Positions 8,201-17,593 of a stretch of 64,000 nt of DNA are shown here, one piece after another. How positions within the stretch are numbered: position 1 is the stretch's first letter; every line of letters begins with the position of its first letter. The notes under the pieces are model-generated. The model did not search any database, had not been told where the DNA came from, and worked only from the letters and a program-made list of their open reading frames with translations. The stretch is from an uncultured Elusimicrobiales bacterium (GTDB lineage Bacteria > Elusimicrobiota > Elusimicrobia > Elusimicrobiales > Elusimicrobiaceae): the NCBI GenBank assembly GCA_910576915.1, contig CAJTJT010000007.1:1-64000 (forward strand), in the 5' to 3' direction. A program made the position numbers and the translations under genes.

Positions 8201-9140
8201 GGAACACTACGAACGCGAAATCGAATTCTCCAAACAGGGCGACGAACTCGCCGTGACGGTGAACAAATCCGTTAAAGTGTACATTGCTTCCAAACGCAAA
8301 CTGCACGTGGGCGACAAAATGTCCGGCCGCCACGGTAACAAAGGTGTGGTGGCGCGCATTCTGCCGGAAGAAGATATGCCGTTCCTTCCGGACGGTACGC
8401 CGCTCGACATCGTATTGTCTCCGCTGGGTATTCCTTCCCGTATGAACATCGGCCAGTTGCTCGAGACGATGCTCGGCTGGGCCGCGCACTACCTGCACTA
8501 CAACGCCGCGACTCCGGTCTTTGACGGCCCGAGCGAAGCGGAAGTGGTGGAACAGGTGCGTTTGGCCAAAGAGAAAATTTTGGACGACAAAGGCCTTACC
8601 GGCAAAGCGCGCGAAGAATACGCCGCCAAATACCTGCCGGACGATTACTGCCGCATTACGCTTTACGACGGCAGAACCGGCGAACCCTTTGAAGAAAAAG
8701 TGACGATCGGTTACATGTACATGATGAAACTGATCCACTTGGTGGAAGACAAAGTGCACTCCCGCTCCACGGGTCCTTACAGCATGATTACGCGCCAGCC
8801 TTTGGGCGGTAAAGCCCAGTTCGGCGGCCAGCGCTTCGGTGAAATGGAAGTGTGGGCCATGGAAGGTTACGGCGCCACGTACACGCTGCAGGAATTCCTG
8901 ACGGTGAAGTCCGACGATTTCGTCGGCCGCACCAAGATGTATGAATCCATCGTCAAAGGCGAAGCTCCCACCCAGCCCGGCGTGCCGGAATCTTTCAAAG
9001 TTTTGGTGAAAGAACTCCAGGCGCTGGGGCTCAGCGTAGATTTACTCAAGAAGGTGGAGGACGGCGCGACCGCGCCGTCCGCTTCCGACGAAAAAACGGA
9101 AGCTAAAGCCGAGGCCGAAGAAGCCGAAGCCGCTAACTAA
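5289..9140 (+). CDS. rpoB: DNA-directed RNA polymerase subunit beta
   Basis: A 1283-residue beta subunit of RNA polymerase. The rifampicin region is clear (FFGTSQLSQFMDQINPLGEL from about residue 482), with the key Asp, His and Ser of the binding pocket intact but Ile494 where E. coli has Asn518. The C-terminal catalytic and clamp parts (KMSGRHGNKG, GGKAQFGGQRFGEMEVWAM) are intact. The last 25 residues form an unusual Ala/Glu-rich tail ending in EEAEAAN that extends past the usual end of the family. rpoC follows after 18 bases. An insertion-like Lys/Glu-rich helical stretch around residues 906-975 probably corresponds to the lineage-specific insert seen in many Gram-negative beta subunits. 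Confidence 0.98.
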   Translation: MIEKQTNFGKISTKLPLPDLLDMQKQSFVDFLQLDVPPSKRELKGLQAAFEDVFPIEAPDGSMRLEFLKYELGAPRYATPAEATVRDSTYSAPLKAMMRLYVKQKNGKMKEASDQDVTLCDLPLMTDAGCFVFNGAERVVVSQMHRSPGIIFEEDEEKKQSTFGKRLYVARIIPYRGAWIEFSFDLMNALWVRIDRKKKVLASTFLRACGLETNAQIIQTFYKCEDIEVKPSNIDSVIGRYAADDIYDPATGEVLWNLDDKAALPIDDKLFKTLVEKNVKTIKVISGKPRQDDPGILATLEHRKDSIRTAAEAQAEIYKKMRGQDFVVKEQAETFLDNLVFDNIRRYDLSFVGRYKINKKFANMFDLISKFKFKKFTTPAETRRTLAPEDVIVTVKYLLALNAGEDAQKMYGEGFTFKVDDIDHLGNRRVRGIGELLENQIRVGLSQMAKTARDRMNRELTSFTPRALVNAQPVQAIVRKFFGTSQLSQFMDQINPLGELTHKRRLSALGPGGLNRKRAGFEVRDVHYTHYGRVCPIETPEGPNIGLITSLACYSKVNKYGLIETPYRKVVNGKVTDKIEELTADAEDDKLVAQANTPTTKDGKLDTDLVACRVRSDYPMVAPKNVDYMDVSPLQVISVSAALIPFLEHDDANRALMGCNMQRQGVPLLMPEAPYVGTGIEHEVARDSGTAMVAKRDGRVQFADASKIIIETKDGTDVYDLLKYKRSNSDTCINQHPIVKTGDNVKARQVIADGPSMDNGYLALGRNMLVGFMCWEGYNYEDAILVSSRLVKDDVFTSIHLHEFTVDARNTKLGAEEITRDIPNIGAEALSHLDNDGIVLPATVVEPGDILVGKVTPKGEQQLTPEERLLKVIFGKKADDVVDASLRVPPGTSGKILGTRVFVRKEKLTKAEEKARLKALEDEKNSTMDLLKEQRKRALANAKETIKKEAALKAEEKRINDLYKLMEKKAVEHYEREIEFSKQGDELAVTVNKSVKVYIASKRKLHVGDKMSGRHGNKGVVARILPEEDMPFLPDGTPLDIVLSPLGIPSRMNIGQLLETMLGWAAHYLHYNAATPVFDGPSEAEVVEQVRLAKEKILDDKGLTGKAREEYAAKYLPDDYCRITLYDGRTGEPFEEKVTIGYMYMMKLIHLVEDKVHSRSTGPYSMITRQPLGGKAQFGGQRFGEMEVWAMEGYGATYTLQEFLTVKSDDFVGRTKMYESIVKGEAPTQPGVPESFKVLVKELQALGLSVDLLKKVEDGATAPSASDEKTEAKAEAEEAEAAN

Positions 9141-9158
9141 GCCGGGGATTTAAATAAC

Positions 9159-12100
9159 ATGCAAACGAAAAAAGTTAAACAATTAAACGAATTAAACTTC
9201 TTTGACTTTGACGCCATTAAATTGGGGATTGCCAGCCCGGAACAGATTATGGCTTGGTCTTTCGGCGAAGTAAAAAAACCGGAAACCATCAACTACCGCA
9301 CCTTGAAACCGGAGCGCGACGGTCTGTTCTGCGAACGCATTTTCGGCCCCACCAAAGATTACGAATGTTCCTGCGGCAAATACCGCTGGGTAAAATTCAA
9401 AGGCATTAAGTGCGACCGCTGCGGTGTGGAAATCACCGAAAGCAAAGTCCGCCGCGAACGCATGGGCCACATCGAACTGGCCGTGCCCGTGGCGCACGTG
9501 TGGTTCTTGAGAAAGAACCCGTCCCGCATCGGTATCATTTTGGATATGCGCACGAGCGACCTCGAACGCGTGGTCTACTACGCCGCTTATGTGGTGATTG
9601 AAGACTGCGTGGACAGCGTCACCGGCCGCGTAGACTTTAAAAAAGGCACGCTCCTCTCCGACGTACAGGTGCGCGAAGCCCGCAAAAAACACGGCTCCCG
9701 CCTGAAAGTGGACATCGGCGCGCCCGCCATCAAAACCTTGCTCGAAGGCATCGATTTTGACAAAGAAATCCCCGCTTTGCACGAAGAACTTAAAAACACG
9801 CAGAGCGAAATGGAACGCACGAAACTCATCCGCCGCATTAAAACGATGGAAGAGTTCAAAGAAAGCGGCAACCGCCCCGAATGGATGATTTTAAGCGTAC
9901 TGCCCGTCATCCCGCCGGATTTGCGCCCGCTCGTGGCTTTGGACGGCGGCCGTTTTGCGGCTTCCGACCTCAACGATTTGTACAGAAGAATCATCAACCG
10001 CAACAACCGTTTGAAACACATCGAATCCCTGCGCGCTCCCGAAGTAATGATTTACAACGAGAAACGCCTGCTGCAGGAAGCGGTGGACGCGCTTATCGAA
10101 AACGGCGCGCGCGGCAAATTCTTCATCGGCGCCGGCGGCAGACCGCTCAAATCCCTTTCCGATAACATTAAGGGTAAACACGGGCGCTTCCGTCAGAACC
10201 TCTTGGGTAAACGCGTGGACTATTCTGGCCGCTCCGTCATCGTGGTCGGCCCGAACTTGAAACTCCACCAGTGCGGTTTACCGAAATTAATGGCGCTGGA
10301 ACTTTTCAAACCTTTTATCATCGGCGAACTGATGAAAAAAGAAGGCGTGACCTTGAAATCCGCCAAAAAAATGTTGGAACGCGTCCGCCCGGAAATTTGG
10401 GATATTTTGGAAAAAGTAACCAAATCCCACCCGGTCATGCTCAACCGCGCCCCGACCTTGCACCGCTTGGGTATTCAGGCGTTCGAACCCGTGCTGATTG
10501 AAGGTAAAGCCATTCAGCTGCACCCGCTTACCTGCGCCGCGTTCAACGCTGACTTCGACGGTGACCAGATGGCCGTTCACGTGCCGCTTTCCTTGGAAGC
10601 GCAGATGGAAGCCCGCACCTTGATGCTGGCGTCCAACAACATTTTGTCGCCCGCTTCCGGTAAACCGATTGCCGCTCCGTCCCACGATATGGTCTTGGGC
10701 GTCAGCTTTTTGACCAAAGTCAAAGACGGCGATATCGGCGAAGGTTCTATCTTCAGCAGCAAAGAAGACGCGCTCGTCGCTTTGGAATACGGCAAACTTT
10801 CTTACCACGCCAAAATCAAAGTGCGCGGTATCAACGCCATCCCCGAACCGGGCTTGGATCCGAAAGACGAAAAAGACGCTTCCAAATGGAAAGATTTTAC
10901 TTCCGTGGGCCGCATCATTTTCAACCAGGCCATGCCCAAAGGCTGGGAATTTATCAATAAACCCGTCGGCAAAAAGGAATTGGCTGCTCTCGTGGACGAA
11001 TGCTACAAGAGCAAAAAATACGGCCGCTACGAAGCCGTACAGCTCTTGGACAAGATTATGAAAATGGGCTATCACTACGCCACCGTTTCCGGCTTGTCCA
11101 TCTCCATCGCCGACATGACCGTTCCGGCCGTCAAACAGAAATATATCGATGACGCCAAAAAGAAAGTGAAAGAAATTCAGGCGCAGGCCGAAGCCGGTAT
11201 CATTACCGAAGGCGAACGCTATAACAAAGTCATCGATATCTGGACGCGCGTCACCGATGACGTGGCCAATGAACTCTTCAAAGAAATGAAAAAATTTGAA
11301 GAAGCCAAATACGACCCGAACAATAAAGAACACAGCGGCCAGCGCTTCAACTCCGTCTACTTGATGGCGGACTCCGGCGCCCGCGGTTCCCGCCAGCAGG
11401 TACGCCAGCTGGCCGGTATGCGCGGTCTGATGGCGAAACCGCAGAAGAAACTGACCGGCGGCCAGGGCGAAATTATCGAAAGCCCTATTACCGCCAACTT
11501 CCGCGAAGGTCTGTCCGTTTTGGAATACTTTATTTCCACGCACGGCGGACGTAAAGGTTTGTCCGATACCGCTTTGAAAACCGCCGACGCCGGTTACTTA
11601 ACCCGCCGTCTGGTGGACGTCGCCCACAACGTGGTGGTGACGGAAGAAGACTGCGGCACGCACAACGGCATCGTCGTAAAATCGTTGATGAGCGGCGAAG
11701 AAATGGTGGAGCCCATTGAAGAACGTATTTTGGGCCGCACCAGCTTGGAAAACGTCGTCGTCAAAGTGAAAAAAGCCGACGGCAGTGAAGAAGAAAAAAC
11801 CATCATTAAAGAAGGCGATTTGATTACGCTCGAACAAAGCAAACTCGTCAAGAAATACGGCGTGGAATCCGTACGCATCCGCTCCGTGCTGACCTGCGAA
11901 GCTCCGTTCGGCGTGTGCGCCCGCTGCTACGGTTTGTCCTTGGCCACTTCGTCCAAGAGCAACCCCGGCGATTCCGTGGGTATCATCGCCGCGCAGTCCA
12001 TCGGTGAACCTGGTACGCAGCTGACCTTGCGTACCTTCCACATCGGCGGTACGGCCTCCCGCGTGCTTTCGCGCAGTCAGGCGGTGGCCGAAATCGACGG

Positions 12101-13334
12101 TAAAGTAACGTTTAAAGATATTAAACTGATTACCAACCGCTACGACAATAAAATTTGTATTTCCAGAAACGGCTCTATCTTTGTTGAGGCCGGAAATGGT
12201 ACAATAAAAGAATACAAGATTCAGTACGGCGCTTCCGTGTACACCGCGGATAAAGCGACCGTGAAAAAAGGTTCCCTGCTCGCGGAGTGGGACCCGCACT
12301 CTATCCCGGTGCTGGCCGAAGTGTCCGGCACGGTCCGCTTGACGGACGTGGTGGAAGGTATTACCTTGCAGGAAGAGCGCAACAAAGTGACGGGCGTCAT
12401 CGAACGCAAAATTACCGCGAGCCGCATGGGCAAGAAAAACCCGCGCATCAGCATTGAAGGCAAAGACAAGAAGATTAACTTCCCCTTGCCTATCGATACG
12501 ATCCTGATGGTGGAAAACGGTGAAGACGTGGAACCCGGCGACGTGCTGGCCAAAATCGGCCGCGAAGCCGGCGGTACCAAAGACATCACCGGCGGTTTGC
12601 CCAGAATCGCGGAATTGTTCGAAGCGCGCAAACCCAGAAACCCCGCAATCATTTCGGAGTTCGAAGGTATTGTGAGCTTGGAAACGTCACCCAAAGGTTT
12701 AATTGAAGTAGTCGTACGGAATGAAGAGACCAATCAGGTCAAGCAGTACAGCATTCCGCAAGGTAAACACCTTGTAGTGTACGAAGGCGACCATGTCGGT
12801 GTGGGCGAAGCCCTTACCGACGGTGCCATCGACCCCCACGACGTGCTGCGCGTGAAGGGCGAAAAAGAAGCGCAAGAGTTCCTGTTAAACGCCATCCAAG
12901 AAGTGTACCGCTTGCAGGGCGTAACAATCAACGACAGACATATCGAGGTTATTGTCCGTCAGATGTTAGGGAACGTGAAAATTCTGGATGCGGGAGATAC
13001 GCATTTCCTGAAAGGCGAAGTGATGAGCCGCGCGAGCTGGCTCAGAGAAAACGCGAAGATGAAAGCCGCCGGCAAACGGTTGGCAGACGCGGAAACCATC
13101 CTTTTGGGTATCAGCAAAGCGTCCCTCGCTTCCGAATCGTTTATATCCGCGGCGTCGTTCCAAGAAACGACTAAAGTCCTTACGGACGCCGCCATCACGG
13201 GCCAGGTGGATGAACTCGCCGGCCTGAAAGAAAACGTAATCGTAGGCCATTTGATCCCGGCGGGTACTGGTATTTCCGCCAGACAAATTGCCCAAGAGTT
13301 TGAACAAAAACGCAAAGAAACAGGAGAGAAGTAA
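9159..13334 (+). CDS. rpoC: DNA-directed RNA polymerase subunit beta'
   Basis: A 1391-residue beta' subunit carrying the RNA polymerase active centre. The N-terminal zinc ribbon (CSCGKYRW then CDRCG) is intact, as is the catalytic NADFDGDQ motif at residues 463-470 with three Mg-binding Asp. The second zinc site (LTCEAPFGVCARCYG) and the trigger loop and bridge region (SVGIIAAQSIGEPGTQLT) are present. It is close to the E. coli length. The stop is two bases before the rpsL start, so it is co-transcribed with the str genes, joining the rif and str operons into one unit. Confidence 0.98.
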   Translation: MQTKKVKQLNELNFFDFDAIKLGIASPEQIMAWSFGEVKKPETINYRTLKPERDGLFCERIFGPTKDYECSCGKYRWVKFKGIKCDRCGVEITESKVRRERMGHIELAVPVAHVWFLRKNPSRIGIILDMRTSDLERVVYYAAYVVIEDCVDSVTGRVDFKKGTLLSDVQVREARKKHGSRLKVDIGAPAIKTLLEGIDFDKEIPALHEELKNTQSEMERTKLIRRIKTMEEFKESGNRPEWMILSVLPVIPPDLRPLVALDGGRFAASDLNDLYRRIINRNNRLKHIESLRAPEVMIYNEKRLLQEAVDALIENGARGKFFIGAGGRPLKSLSDNIKGKHGRFRQNLLGKRVDYSGRSVIVVGPNLKLHQCGLPKLMALELFKPFIIGELMKKEGVTLKSAKKMLERVRPEIWDILEKVTKSHPVMLNRAPTLHRLGIQAFEPVLIEGKAIQLHPLTCAAFNADFDGDQMAVHVPLSLEAQMEARTLMLASNNILSPASGKPIAAPSHDMVLGVSFLTKVKDGDIGEGSIFSSKEDALVALEYGKLSYHAKIKVRGINAIPEPGLDPKDEKDASKWKDFTSVGRIIFNQAMPKGWEFINKPVGKKELAALVDECYKSKKYGRYEAVQLLDKIMKMGYHYATVSGLSISIADMTVPAVKQKYIDDAKKKVKEIQAQAEAGIITEGERYNKVIDIWTRVTDDVANELFKEMKKFEEAKYDPNNKEHSGQRFNSVYLMADSGARGSRQQVRQLAGMRGLMAKPQKKLTGGQGEIIESPITANFREGLSVLEYFISTHGGRKGLSDTALKTADAGYLTRRLVDVAHNVVVTEEDCGTHNGIVVKSLMSGEEMVEPIEERILGRTSLENVVVKVKKADGSEEEKTIIKEGDLITLEQSKLVKKYGVESVRIRSVLTCEAPFGVCARCYGLSLATSSKSNPGDSVGIIAAQSIGEPGTQLTLRTFHIGGTASRVLSRSQAVAEIDGKVTFKDIKLITNRYDNKICISRNGSIFVEAGNGTIKEYKIQYGASVYTADKATVKKGSLLAEWDPHSIPVLAEVSGTVRLTDVVEGITLQEERNKVTGVIERKITASRMGKKNPRISIEGKDKKINFPLPIDTILMVENGEDVEPGDVLAKIGREAGGTKDITGGLPRIAELFEARKPRNPAIISEFEGIVSLETSPKGLIEVVVRNEETNQVKQYSIPQGKHLVVYEGDHVGVGEALTDGAIDPHDVLRVKGEKEAQEFLLNAIQEVYRLQGVTINDRHIEVIVRQMLGNVKILDAGDTHFLKGEVMSRASWLRENAKMKAAGKRLADAETILLGISKASLASESFISAASFQETTKVLTDAAITGQVDELAGLKENVIVGHLIPAGTGISARQIAQEFEQKRKETGEK

Positions 13335-13336
13335 TA

Positions 13337-13717
13337 ATGCCGACAGTAAACCAATTAGTAAAATACGGCCGCGCGAAAGAAGCTAACCGCACGAAATCGC
13401 CGGCGTTGCAGGCCTGCCCGCAAAGACGCGGCGTCTGCACCCGTGTTTATACCACGACCCCTAAAAAACCGAACTCCGCTTTGAGAAAAGTGGCGCGTGT
13501 AAAACTCACCTCCAAAGTGGAAGTGACCGCTTACATCCCCGGCGTGGGACACAACCTCCAGGAACACTCCATCGTGCTCGTGCGCGGCGGCCGTGTGAAA
13601 GACTTGCCTGGTGTGCGCTACCACATCATCCGCGGCGCGCTTGACGCGTCCGGCGTTGAAAACAGAAAACAAGGCCGCTCTCTTTACGGTGTAAAGAGAC
13701 CGAAAGCCGGAAAATAA
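13337..13717 (+). CDS. rpsL: 30S ribosomal protein S12
   Basis: A 126-residue S12 of the decoding centre. The conserved loop TTPKKPNSALRK and the second loop RGGRVKDLPGVRYH are both of the streptomycin-sensitive type, with the critical lysines intact. The start lies two bases after the rpoC stop, with an AGGAGA site inside the end of rpoC. Confidence 0.97.
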   Translation: MPTVNQLVKYGRAKEANRTKSPALQACPQRRGVCTRVYTTTPKKPNSALRKVARVKLTSKVEVTAYIPGVGHNLQEHSIVLVRGGRVKDLPGVRYHIIRGALDASGVENRKQGRSLYGVKRPKAGK

Positions 13718-13739
13718 TTTTTAGGAGTTGAATTAGAAT

Positions 13740-14219
13740 ATGCCGAGAAAAGGTTTAAGACCCAGAGACAGAAGACCGCAGCCCGCGCCGGATTACAAAT
13801 ATAATTCCGTGCTCGTGTCCCGGTTCATTAATAAATTGAATTTTGAAGGCAAAACCTCCACCGCCGAACGTGTGCTCGACGATGCGATGGCCATCATTGC
13901 CGAAAAAACCAAAGAAAACGCCTTGGACGTTTTCACCAAATGCATTGAAAACGTGCGCCCGCTGGTGGAAGTAAAAGCCCGCCGCGTGGGTGGTGCGAAC
14001 TATCAGGTTCCCACCGAAGTAAAACCCCTGCGCAGCACCTCCTTGGCCATGAGATGGCTCATCGGCGCCGCGCAAAGCCGCAAAGGCCGCCCGATGGCTG
14101 AAAAATTGGCCGAAGAAATCATCTTGGGCTCCAAAAAAGAAGGCACCGCTTTCAAAAAACGCGAAGACGTGCACAAAATGGCCGAAGCCAACCGCGCTTT
14201 CGCCCACTTTAAATGGTAA
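13740..14219 (+). CDS. rpsG: 30S ribosomal protein S7
   Basis: A 159-residue S7, which nucleates assembly of the 30S head and contacts the E-site tRNA. The family blocks are clear (VSRFINKLNFEGKTSTAERV, VGGANYQVPTEV, AMRWLIGAAQSR). The binding site TAGGAG lies just upstream at 13723. It stands in the usual rpsL-rpsG-fusA order; S7 is the translational repressor of this operon in E. coli. Confidence 0.97.
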   Translation: MPRKGLRPRDRRPQPAPDYKYNSVLVSRFINKLNFEGKTSTAERVLDDAMAIIAEKTKENALDVFTKCIENVRPLVEVKARRVGGANYQVPTEVKPLRSTSLAMRWLIGAAQSRKGRPMAEKLAEEIILGSKKEGTAFKKREDVHKMAEANRAFAHFKW

Positions 14220-14233
14220 ACGGGAATTAAGAT

Positions 14234-16336
14234 ATGGCTGAATTCAAAACCTATCCGTTAAACAAAATCAGAAACATTGGTATTATCGCGCACATCGACG
14301 CGGGTAAAACCACCACTTCCGAACGCATCCTGTACTACACGGGCAAAGTGCACAAAATCGGCGAAACGCACGACGGCGCTTCCGTGACCGACTGGATGGA
14401 ACAGGAAAGAGAAAGAGGTATTACCATCACCTCTGCCGCCATTTACTGCGTGTGGAAAGACTGCCAGCTCAACATTATTGACACTCCCGGCCACGTGGAC
14501 TTTACGGCCGAAGTGGAACGTTCGTTGCGCGTGCTGGACGGCGCCGTCTGCTGCTTTGACGGCGTACAGGGCGTAGAACCCCAGTCTGAAACCGTGTGGC
14601 GTCAGGCGGATAAATACCACGTTCCCCGTATCGCTTACATCAACAAAATGGACCGCATCGGCGCGGATTTCGTCCGCTCCGCCAACTCCATTAAAGAAAA
14701 ATTGGGCGGTAACGCCTGCCCGATCCAGCTGCCGATTGGCGCCGAAGATAAATTCGTCGGCGTGGTCGACCTGGTTAAAATGAAAGGTATCATCTGGGAC
14801 GGCGACCACAACGGCGCCACTTTCAACGAAGTGGAAATCCCGGCCGACCTCGTGGAAGATGCCAAACTCGCGCATACGGAAATGATTGAAAAACTCGCCG
14901 ACTTCGACGAAAACATTATGGAACGTTACCTCGGCGGCGAAACGGAATTTACGGTTGAAGAAATCAAAAAAGCCATCCGCAAAGGTACTTTGACGGGTAA
15001 ATTCTTCCCGGTAATCTGCGGTTCTTCCTATAAAAACAAAGGCGTGCAGCCGCTTTTGGACTGCGTGAACGACTATCTTCCCTCTCCTGAAGATGTCCCC
15101 GCTGTCAAAGGTATTAACCCCAACACCGGCGAAGAAACGGAACGCAAACCTTCCAATTCCGAACCTTTCTGCGGTCTTATCTTTAAAGTGCAGACCGACC
15201 CGTTCGTGGGTAAACTGAGCTTCTTCCGCATTTATTCCGGCACCATCAAAGCCGGTGACGCGGTGTTCTTCCCGGGCAAAAACGCCACGGAAAGATTCGG
15301 CCGTATGATGCGCATGATGGCCGATAAACGCGAAGAAGTAAAAGAACTCGGCGCCGGCGAAATCGCCGCCACCGTGGCTATCAAAAACTCCCGCGTGGGC
15401 CAAACCATTTGCTCGCCCGATCATCCGATCGTGCTCGAAAGCATTACGTTCCCGGAACCTGTAATCTCCATTGCCGTGGAACCCAAATCCAAAGCTGACG
15501 AAGAAAAAATGTCCAACGCGCTCGCCCGCCTGGCCGAAGAAGACCAGACGTTCCGCGTCCGCACCGATGAAGAAACCGGCCAGACCGTTATTTCCGGTAT
15601 GGGCGAACTTCACCTGGACATCATCGTCGACCGCATGAAACGCGAATTCAACGTGCAGGCCAACGTGGGCGCTCCCCAGGTTGCCTACCGCGAAACCATC
15701 ACCAAAACGGTGGAACAGGAAACCAAATTCGTCCGCCAGTCCGGTGGCCGCGGTCAGTACGGTCACGTATTCCTCCGCTTGGAACCGCAGGAAAAAGGCA
15801 AAGGGTTCGAATTCGTCAACGAAATCACCCAGGGCCGCATTCCGAAAGAATATATCCCGGCTATTGAAAAAGGCTGCCGCGAAGCGCTGGATTCTGGTGC
15901 GATGGCGGGTTATCCCTTGGTGGACATTAAAGTCGCCGTGTTCGACGGTTCGTTCCACGAAGTGGACTCCTCCGAAATGGCCTTTAAAATTGCCGCTTCT
16001 ATGGCGCTTAAAGACGGCGCCAAAAAAGCGAACCCGGTTATCTTGGAGCCTATCATGAAAGTGGAAGTCGTGGCTCCGGAAGCCAACTTGGGCGACATCA
16101 TCGGTGACCTCAGCTCCCGCCGCGGTCAAATCGGCGAAATGGGCGTTCGCGGTAACGTACGCTTCGTCCGCGCCGAAGTTCCGCTGGCCGAAATGTTCGG
16201 TTACGCCACCAACGTCCGCTCCCTGTCCCAGGGCCGCGCGTCGTTCACGATGGAACCCAGCCACTACGCCGAAGTGCCGGCCAACGTCGCTAAAGCGATT
16301 GTTGAAAAACGCACCGCGGAAAAAGTGGCCGCTTAA
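14234..16336 (+). CDS. fusA: Translation elongation factor G
   Basis: A 700-residue EF-G, the GTPase that drives ribosomal translocation. The P-loop AHIDAGKTTTSER, switch I RERGITITSAA, DTPGHVDF and NKMD motifs are all canonical, followed by the domain II barrel and the domain IV-V region (RQSGGRGQYGHV, GEMGVRGNVRF). Length is normal. Spacing of 14 bases after rpsG and 66 bases before tuf indicates a single str operon. Its regular RGITI switch I contrasts with the altered one in the neighbouring EF-Tu. Confidence 0.98.
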   Translation: MAEFKTYPLNKIRNIGIIAHIDAGKTTTSERILYYTGKVHKIGETHDGASVTDWMEQERERGITITSAAIYCVWKDCQLNIIDTPGHVDFTAEVERSLRVLDGAVCCFDGVQGVEPQSETVWRQADKYHVPRIAYINKMDRIGADFVRSANSIKEKLGGNACPIQLPIGAEDKFVGVVDLVKMKGIIWDGDHNGATFNEVEIPADLVEDAKLAHTEMIEKLADFDENIMERYLGGETEFTVEEIKKAIRKGTLTGKFFPVICGSSYKNKGVQPLLDCVNDYLPSPEDVPAVKGINPNTGEETERKPSNSEPFCGLIFKVQTDPFVGKLSFFRIYSGTIKAGDAVFFPGKNATERFGRMMRMMADKREEVKELGAGEIAATVAIKNSRVGQTICSPDHPIVLESITFPEPVISIAVEPKSKADEEKMSNALARLAEEDQTFRVRTDEETGQTVISGMGELHLDIIVDRMKREFNVQANVGAPQVAYRETITKTVEQETKFVRQSGGRGQYGHVFLRLEPQEKGKGFEFVNEITQGRIPKEYIPAIEKGCREALDSGAMAGYPLVDIKVAVFDGSFHEVDSSEMAFKIAASMALKDGAKKANPVILEPIMKVEVVAPEANLGDIIGDLSSRRGQIGEMGVRGNVRFVRAEVPLAEMFGYATNVRSLSQGRASFTMEPSHYAEVPANVAKAIVEKRTAEKVAA

Positions 16337-16402
16337 CCAATTCACTCCGCGCCCGGTAAACCCGGGCGCGGGCTTTGATTTTATTTTAAGGAGTTTATTA
16401 TC

Positions 16403-17593
16403 ATGGCAAAGGAAAAATTTTCCCGCAGCAAACCGCACGTAAACGTAGGTACGATTGGTCACGTGGACCACGGCAAGACGACGTTGACGACGGCCATCAC
16501 GAAAGTATTGGCCAAAGAAGGCAAAGCGAAAGCGATGGCCTATACGGATATTGCGAAAGGGGGCGTAGTACGCGACGCTTCTAAGATTGTAACGGTAGCA
16601 GTATCTCACGTAGAATACGAATCTGACAACCGCCACTATGCGCACATTGACTGCCCCGGCCACGCTGACTACATTAAAAACATGATCACGGGTGCGGCGC
16701 AGATGGACGGCGCTATCTTGGTAGTGTCCGCCGTAGACGGCCCGATGCCGCAGACTCGCGAACACGTACTTTTGGCCAAACAGGTAAACGTACCGAAATT
16801 GGTTGTGTTCCTCAACAAAGTAGATTTAATTGACGATGCGGACTTGTTGGAACTGGTTGAAGAAGAAATCCGCGACTTGCTGGGCAAATACGATTTTGAC
16901 CGCGACAACACGCCGATCGTGCGCGGCTCTGCGTTGAAAGCCATTGAAGGCGACCAGAGCGAATTGGGCGAACCCTGCATCAAGAGACTTATGGAAGCCT
17001 TGGATACGTGGATCCCCGAACCCCAGCGCGATACGGAAAAACCGTTCTTGATGGCTGTGGAAGACGTATTCTCGATCACTGGCCGCGGTACTGTGGCCAC
17101 CGGCAGAATCGAACGCGGCAAGGTGCACGTGGGCGATCAGCTGGAAATCATCGGTTTCCGCGACACGCTGAACACGGTAGCGACCGGTATCGAAATGTTC
17201 CGCAAATTGCTGGACGAAGGTATGGCCGGTGATAACGTGGGTATCTTGCTGCGCGGTATCGACAAGAACCAGGTTGAAAGAGGTCAAGTATTGGCCGCTC
17301 CGAAATCTGTGAACCCGCACAAACACTTTATGGGCCAGGTGTACATCTTGAAGAAAGAAGAAGGCGGCCGCCACACTCCGCTGACCCCGGGCTACAAACC
17401 GCAGTTCTATTTGAGAACGACGGACGTGACGGGCGAATTGTCTTTCAAACAAGACATGATTATGCCTGGTGATAACGCTGAAATCGAAGTTAAATTGATT
17501 ACGCCTGTAGCAATGGAAGAAGGCTTGCGCTTCGCTATCCGCGAAGGTGGTCATACGGTAGGCGCCGGCGTTGTTACCAAAATTATTGAGTAG
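16403..17593 (+). CDS. tuf: Translation elongation factor Tu
   Basis: A 396-residue EF-Tu, which delivers aminoacyl-tRNA to the ribosome. P-loop GHVDHGKT, DCPGH, NKVD and SAL motifs are normal, and domains 2 and 3 are typical. Switch I is not: where nearly all EF-Tu read EEKARGITIN, this one reads VVRDASKIVTVAVSHVEYE, so the G2 motif RGITI is missing although a Thr aligns with the Mg-binding Thr61 of E. coli. I recall a similar form in some Planctomycetes EF-Tu. Codon use also differs from its neighbours in this stretch, with many GTA and ACG codons. A strong AAGGAG site precedes the ATG and a perfect 15-bp terminator follows. Confidence 0.96.
   Translation: MAKEKFSRSKPHVNVGTIGHVDHGKTTLTTAITKVLAKEGKAKAMAYTDIAKGGVVRDASKIVTVAVSHVEYESDNRHYAHIDCPGHADYIKNMITGAAQMDGAILVVSAVDGPMPQTREHVLLAKQVNVPKLVVFLNKVDLIDDADLLELVEEEIRDLLGKYDFDRDNTPIVRGSALKAIEGDQSELGEPCIKRLMEALDTWIPEPQRDTEKPFLMAVEDVFSITGRGTVATGRIERGKVHVGDQLEIIGFRDTLNTVATGIEMFRKLLDEGMAGDNVGILLRGIDKNQVERGQVLAAPKSVNPHKHFMGQVYILKKEEGGRHTPLTPGYKPQFYLRTTDVTGELSFKQDMIMPGDNAEIEVKLITPVAMEEGLRFAIREGGHTVGAGVVTKIIE

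Noticed and set aside
14258..16765. Very long open frame on the minus strand opposite fusA and tuf, and similar frames opposite rpoB, rpoC and rpsC
   Set aside because: They are mirror frames of highly expressed genes with strong codon bias; composition (Phe/His/Val/Gly-rich) is typical of antisense artefacts.
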